From an uncultured Parafilimonas sp. (GTDB taxonomy: Bacteria > Bacteroidota > Bacteroidia > Chitinophagales > Chitinophagaceae), in NCBI GenBank assembly GCA_937892395.1, contig CALAGJ010000189.1:1-19408 (forward strand): DNA of 19,408 bases. Reading direction: 5' to 3'. The first letter of the stretch is position 1; every line of letters begins with the position of its first letter. The notes under the pieces are model-generated. The model saw only the letters and a list, made by a program, of their open reading frames with translations. It did not search any database and was not told where the DNA came from. Positions 16,504-19,408 of this stretch are shown here, in pieces. A program made the translations under genes and the position numbers.

Positions 16504-17411
16504 TGATGCAAATAAAAATTATTGAATCAAATAAAATAGATACAGCAAACTGGAATGATTGTGTACGCACCCATGCCAATGGACTTGTGTATGCCTATAC
16601 CGAATACCTACAAGCACTCTGTGATGATTGGGTTGGCTTTGTGCTACATGATTATGAAGCCATCATGCCTCTACCTATCAGAAAAAAGATGGGCATAGTA
16701 TATACTTATCAAGTGCCGTTTGTGCAGCAGTTAGGCATTATTGGATCTGCCAAGCATTATCCATTTTTTATAGATGCCTTAAAAGAGTATATACAATATG
16801 GAGATTATGATTTTAATTTTCAGAATGAAATAGCACCACACAAATTCTTCACACCTTATGAGCGTTGCAATCTTACTTTATCGCTGCGCAATGATTATAC
16901 AACCATCCGAAAAAATTATAAAAAAGACCTCATTCAAAATCTTAGAAAAGCAAATAGTCATGGGTTGAAATATGAGCATGCAGATATAGACAGTGCCATC
17001 AATCATTTTCAAACACACTATGCAGATCGTTCTAAAAACTATACCGATAAAGCATTTATTCAATTCAAATCGTTTTGCCATTGCCCCGGGGTGCAGGTAG
17101 AAGTGGTTTGCAGAAAAGTAACGAATGCAGGAAATGAATTGTTGGCAATAGCATTATTTTTAAAGGACAACAAAAGGGTGTATAATATGATGAATACCAC
17201 CACTACTGCTGGCCGTGCCGTAGCTGCCAATCATTTTCTTTTAGATGCTGTCATACAGGAATTTTCATCCACGTTACTACACTTCGATTTTGAAGGCAGC
17301 AACATAAAGGGCATACAACATTTCTATGAAAATTTTGGCGCCAGCCGCGAAAATTATACGCAAATACATATCAACAGACTGCCCCTGCCTTTGAGGTTAT
17401 TAAAGCAATGA
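16503..17411 (+). CDS. FemAB/GNAT-like acyltransferase
   Basis: From the ATG at 16503 this is 302 residues with the layout of FemAB-like double-GNAT proteins: an N-terminal half with YAYTEYLQALCDDW and IMPLPIRKK, then RKNYKKDLIQNLRKANSHG, LLAIALFLKDNKRVYNMMNTTT and DFEGSNIKGIQHFYENFGA, typical of the second acyl-CoA/aminoacyl-tRNA-type fold. Relatives add amino acids to peptidoglycan or acylate small molecules; the substrate cannot be told. The start overlaps the metallopeptidase stop in TAATG; an in-frame ATG at 16473 would lie within the upstream gene. A second ATG at 16506 is also possible. Its 3' end overlaps convergent ispD by 12 bp, so no terminator lies between them. Confidence 0.72.
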   Translation: MMQIKIIESNKIDTANWNDCVRTHANGLVYAYTEYLQALCDDWVGFVLHDYEAIMPLPIRKKMGIVYTYQVPFVQQLGIIGSAKHYPFFIDALKEYIQYGDYDFNFQNEIAPHKFFTPYERCNLTLSLRNDYTTIRKNYKKDLIQNLRKANSHGLKYEHADIDSAINHFQTHYADRSKNYTDKAFIQFKSFCHCPGVQVEVVCRKVTNAGNELLAIALFLKDNKRVYNMMNTTTTAGRAVAANHFLLDAVIQEFSSTLLHFDFEGSNIKGIQHFYENFGASRENYTQIHINRLPLPLRLLKQ

Positions 17412-18077
17412 GCGGCCATTCAATATGGCTTCTGCCAGTACTATATCCACCGGTCTTGTAATTTTTATATTTTCATATTCTCCTTCTACTAAGTACACAG
17501 GTTTGCCATAGGCTTCTACCACAGTGGCCTCATCTGTAAACAGGTCATTAAACGGTTGTTCAAATGCGGGTAGCAGAATATCGCTATGAAAAGTTTGTGG
17601 AGTTTGTATAATGCGTATTTGCTGTCTGTCTGCCGCAGTATTCCCATTATTATGAACGATTCTAATACTGTCTGTACTGGCCACAGATGGTATGGCCGTA
17701 CCCATTTCTATAGCAGCTTTGTAGCAGCGATGAATAAGCGGCACAGACACTAAGCAGCGTACCGCATCGTGCACAAATATGATTGATGGGTTTTTGATCA
17801 TACGTAGTCCACTCTGCACAGAGTGAAAGCGTGACAAGCCACCTTCGGCAAAGCTAAAACGATGGTCAGCATTGAACATAGCAGCCACTTGCTTACCCAT
17901 TTGTGTGTGCATGGTGGGCAGCACTAAAATGATTTCCAAATCAGCGTATGAACGGAGAAAACTATCTAATGTGTACCAAAGTATGGGTTTTTGATGGAGC
18001 AATAAAAACTGTTTGGGTATAATATTTCCCATACGCTGACCACTGCCTCCCGCCACTATAACCGCTACCTTCTTCAT
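17400..18077 (-). CDS. ispD: 2-C-methyl-D-erythritol 4-phosphate cytidylyltransferase
   Basis: A 225-residue IspD with the nucleotide-binding VAGGSGQRMG (8-17, Arg15) and PKQF (Lys22), then FVHDAVR (101-107), QTPQTF (158-163), TDEA (181-184) and NIKITRPVD (203-211, Lys205). It transfers CMP from CTP to methylerythritol phosphate in the MEP route of isoprenoid precursor synthesis, in the cytoplasm. The length is normal and all expected motifs are present. It is convergent with and overlaps the FemAB-like gene; upstream is a decayed intergenic zone, so it is probably transcribed alone. Confidence 0.96.
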   Translation of the reverse strand: MKKVAVIVAGGSGQRMGNIIPKQFLLLHQKPILWYTLDSFLRSYADLEIILVLPTMHTQMGKQVAAMFNADHRFSFAEGGLSRFHSVQSGLRMIKNPSIIFVHDAVRCLVSVPLIHRCYKAAIEMGTAIPSVASTDSIRIVHNNGNTAADRQQIRIIQTPQTFHSDILLPAFEQPFNDLFTDEATVVEAYGKPVYLVEGEYENIKITRPVDIVLAEAILNGRSLL

Positions 18078-18445
18078 AAAAATATTGCTTCAAATATGGG
18101 TTGCAATTTGGGGAAAAGTTGACATGCAATTTTAAAAATAATCAAACCATAATCTGTAGCAGTACATCTGCTCGTCATTCCATTGTGTTTTTTTATGTAG
18201 TATTTAGATTTTTACCCCTACGGGGAATGATGACGCACGGCAAATCATTGCGAGTGAAACGAAGTAAAAAAATATCAATTTTAATTATTGATTATTTGCC
18301 TTTAAATTAATATGGTTGAGGTCGGACATTCAGTAGCGGAGTTAATAATATTTGCCGGGCATTTGATTTTTTGCTCCTGAATTGATAGATGTGAGTATGT
18401 TTTTGCTAAGGCTTTGGGGTAATGCCTATTTGTTAACGCAATTAG
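18078..18445. repeat. Non-coding region with degenerate dispersed repeat motif
   Basis: No gene is supported. TCATTGCGAGTGAAACGAAG (18245-18264) resembles a widely dispersed intergenic repeat seen in many bacterial genomes (core ATTGCGAG...CGAAG). Beside it, CGTCATTCC (18173-18181) and GGAATGATGACG (18224-18235) are imperfect inverted arms, and CCCC-TAC-GGGG (18215-18225) is a small hairpin. Positions 18265-18445 show nothing assignable. Recognition of the repeat is from memory. Confidence 0.4.
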
Positions 18446-18765
18446 TTAAAGGGACTTCAATGTGGAAAAAAGAGAATGAAGGTATGATTTTTTGATTTCT
18501 CTAACAATCGCATAGTCAATTCCAAAATAATCAGGAACAACTCTATTGCGAAAACCATGAATCCGATACCAGTCTATGTTTGAATGTTTATCTTTAAAAT
18601 CTTCTCCAAATCTATTTGCTGCTTCACCAATTATTTCAAAATTTCGTATGACTGTATCGATTGTTTTACTATAACTAAAAACGCTTCAAATGAAAAATTT
18701 TAAGTATAGCCAAGCATTTTTACTGCGCTATCAAAAATATCATCATCAATAAGAAAAGGCTCATG
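18446..18765 (-). pseudogene. HepT-like (DUF86) RNase toxin remnant
   Basis: Read on the minus strand, the downstream frame gives KTIDTVIRNFEIIGEAANRF, then DFKDKHSNIDWYRIHGFRNR and VVPDYFGIDYAIV, ending at the stop at 18446-18448. This is the C-terminal two thirds of a HepT-family protein, the toxin of MntA/HepT-type systems. The N-terminal part lies in another frame (FLIDDDIFDSAVKMLGYT, then NFSFEAFL). It is interrupted by a TAA at 18700-18702 where Lys is expected, and by a frameshift between about 18676 and 18664. The conserved R-x4-x6-H-x-Y motif reads RNRVVPDY, with Pro (CCT) replacing His (CAT). Three independent lesions make it non-functional. No intact nucleotidyltransferase antitoxin partner is present. 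Confidence 0.82.
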
Positions 18766-18875
18766 TTTATACGTAGATAATCTCAGATTCGATTTGATGA
18801 AAATCTTTAGCCTTAATCATATTTCCTGTTTTACTCCATCTTTTTGCATTTCCTTTTTTAGTATGGTTACAATCA

Positions 18876-19328
18876 ATGACATTTTATTATCATACTTTTT
18901 CCTTTCAGCAAGTATTGATATATAACTTATCCGAACATTTGTATTTGTTGATATTCATTTATTCATTCACAATATTATTTTATCATTTCTTTTTAAAAAA
19001 TCAGAAGATTAAAGCACCATTTAAAGAAAAGCAAGATGACATTGTAAACCAATCTCTCTTTACTTTTTTTATAGAGGATGGAAATAAAAAGCAGCATATT
19101 CAAGTTTCAGAAATCTTCTATTTTTCTGCAAACTCTCCATATATTAATATTCATCTTGCACATAAAAAATACTTACATAATGATACTTTAAAAGGGCATT
19201 TAGAAAAGTGGGACGGTACACAATTTGTAAGAGTGCATAAATCTACCATCGTTAACATTGGCATAGAATGGGCCACACTGCATTTCATTCAATTTTTTGC
19301 TGCAAGCTCATCCACCCTCCTCCATTAA
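18876..19328 (+). CDS. LytTR-domain protein fragment, 3'-truncated
   Basis: The 150-residue product has a hydrophobic N-terminal part (LSEHLYLLIFIYSFTILFYHFFL, residues about 18-41), then a LytTR DNA-binding domain from about residue 60: FFIEDGNKKQHIQVSEIFYF, then YINIHLAHKKYLHNDTLKGH and FVRVHKSTIVNI. Normally 25-30 more LytTR residues follow, ending the domain; here the frame runs into unrelated sequence antisense to the rhodanese-domain gene (overlap 19285-19328). Upstream, the frame is open from 18801 and still hydrophobic, so the ATG at 18876 may also be internal. It is probably a remnant of a membrane-anchored transcription regulator rather than a working gene. Confidence 0.65.
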   Translation: MTFYYHTFSFQQVLIYNLSEHLYLLIFIYSFTILFYHFFLKNQKIKAPFKEKQDDIVNQSLFTFFIEDGNKKQHIQVSEIFYFSANSPYINIHLAHKKYLHNDTLKGHLEKWDGTQFVRVHKSTIVNIGIEWATLHFIQFFAASSSTLLH

Positions 19329-19408
19329 AGACCTGCTTAAATCCATTTGATTTTAAAATTGATTTTGCAGCAGCACTCCGCATGCCACTGGCGCAGCAGG
19401 TGATGATT
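19285..19408 (-). CDS. Rhodanese-like domain protein, C-terminal part, 5' end outside window
   Basis: Forty codons are visible on the minus strand, ending at the stop at 19285-19287. They read IITCCASGMRSAAAKSILKS, then NGFKQVFNGGGWMSLQQKIE. CxSGMRS is the rhodanese active-site loop with its catalytic cysteine, and the following helix and NGGGW strand match the end of the domain. Such proteins carry sulfur on the cysteine (sulfurtransferase). Whether other domains precede it cannot be seen. Confidence 0.85.
   Translation of the reverse strand, partial: IITCCASGMRSAAAKSILKSNGFKQVFNGGGWMSLQQKIE

Noticed and set aside
18101..18310. A 69-codon plus-strand frame
   Set aside because: It covers the degenerate repeat and hairpins; the translation has no domain features.
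18767..18883. Minus-strand frame ending EIIYV just before the HepT remnant, a possible nucleotidyltransferase (MntA) tail
   Set aside because: The position fits an antitoxin partner, but only the last few residues look right and the stretch is antisense to a hydrophobic frame joined to the LytTR fragment, so it is probably a shadow.
1..19408. CRISPR array, IS element or prophage
   Set aside because: No regularly spaced repeats, transposase, integrase or phage structural genes were seen on either strand.

Overview
The window is AT-rich DNA from a member of the Bacteroidota, most likely of the Chitinophagaceae type. The signs are two secreted proteins with C-terminal type IX secretion (T9SS type A) sorting domains, TAnnTTTG-type -7 promoter boxes, tRNAs without an encoded CCA end, a GSCFA-family protein and a Bacteroidota-style RHS core ending. 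The family-level placement is inference.

Left end (1-2260): the window opens inside a tRNA-Phe gene (anticodon GAA). About 2.1 kb later there is a 41-bp direct copy of the 3' part of that tRNA gene with 3 mismatches. Between the copies lie a 5'-truncated RHS core joined to an unrecognised C-terminal domain of about 250 residues, and a small putative lipoprotein 8 bp downstream. This looks like a small, decayed element inserted at tRNA-Phe and carrying an orphan toxin-tip/immunity-type cassette. It is the best candidate here for something undescribed. No integrase is visible.

Core housekeeping block (2300-7140): on the minus strand are an N-carbamoylputrescine amidase-type hydrolase and the groES-groEL operon. 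Divergent from groES are paaC and paaD of the phenylacetyl-CoA epoxidase system, without paaA or paaB upstream. The 414-bp groES/paaC divergent region holds a 14-bp perfect palindrome, an 8-bp inverted repeat and an 11-bp direct repeat.

Middle (7140-13510): a T9SS-exported BNR-repeat protein (-), an aldose-epimerase-like protein (+), tRNA-Arg(UCU) with a recognisable promoter and terminator, a hydroxymethylglutaryl-CoA lyase-like gene overlapping a GSCFA gene (+), and a secreted alpha/beta hydrolase with a short T9SS-like tail (-).

Right part (13670-18080): a GTG-started secreted M1-family metallopeptidase with a long beta-rich C-terminal extension, overlapped by a FemAB/GNAT-like gene, and a convergent ispD that overlaps the FemAB-like 3' end.

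Right end (18080-19408): a decayed zone with a degenerate dispersed repeat, a HepT (DUF86) pseudogene carrying a stop codon, a frameshift and loss of the catalytic His, a LytTR-domain fragment truncated at the 3' side, and the 3' end of a rhodanese-domain gene leaving the window.
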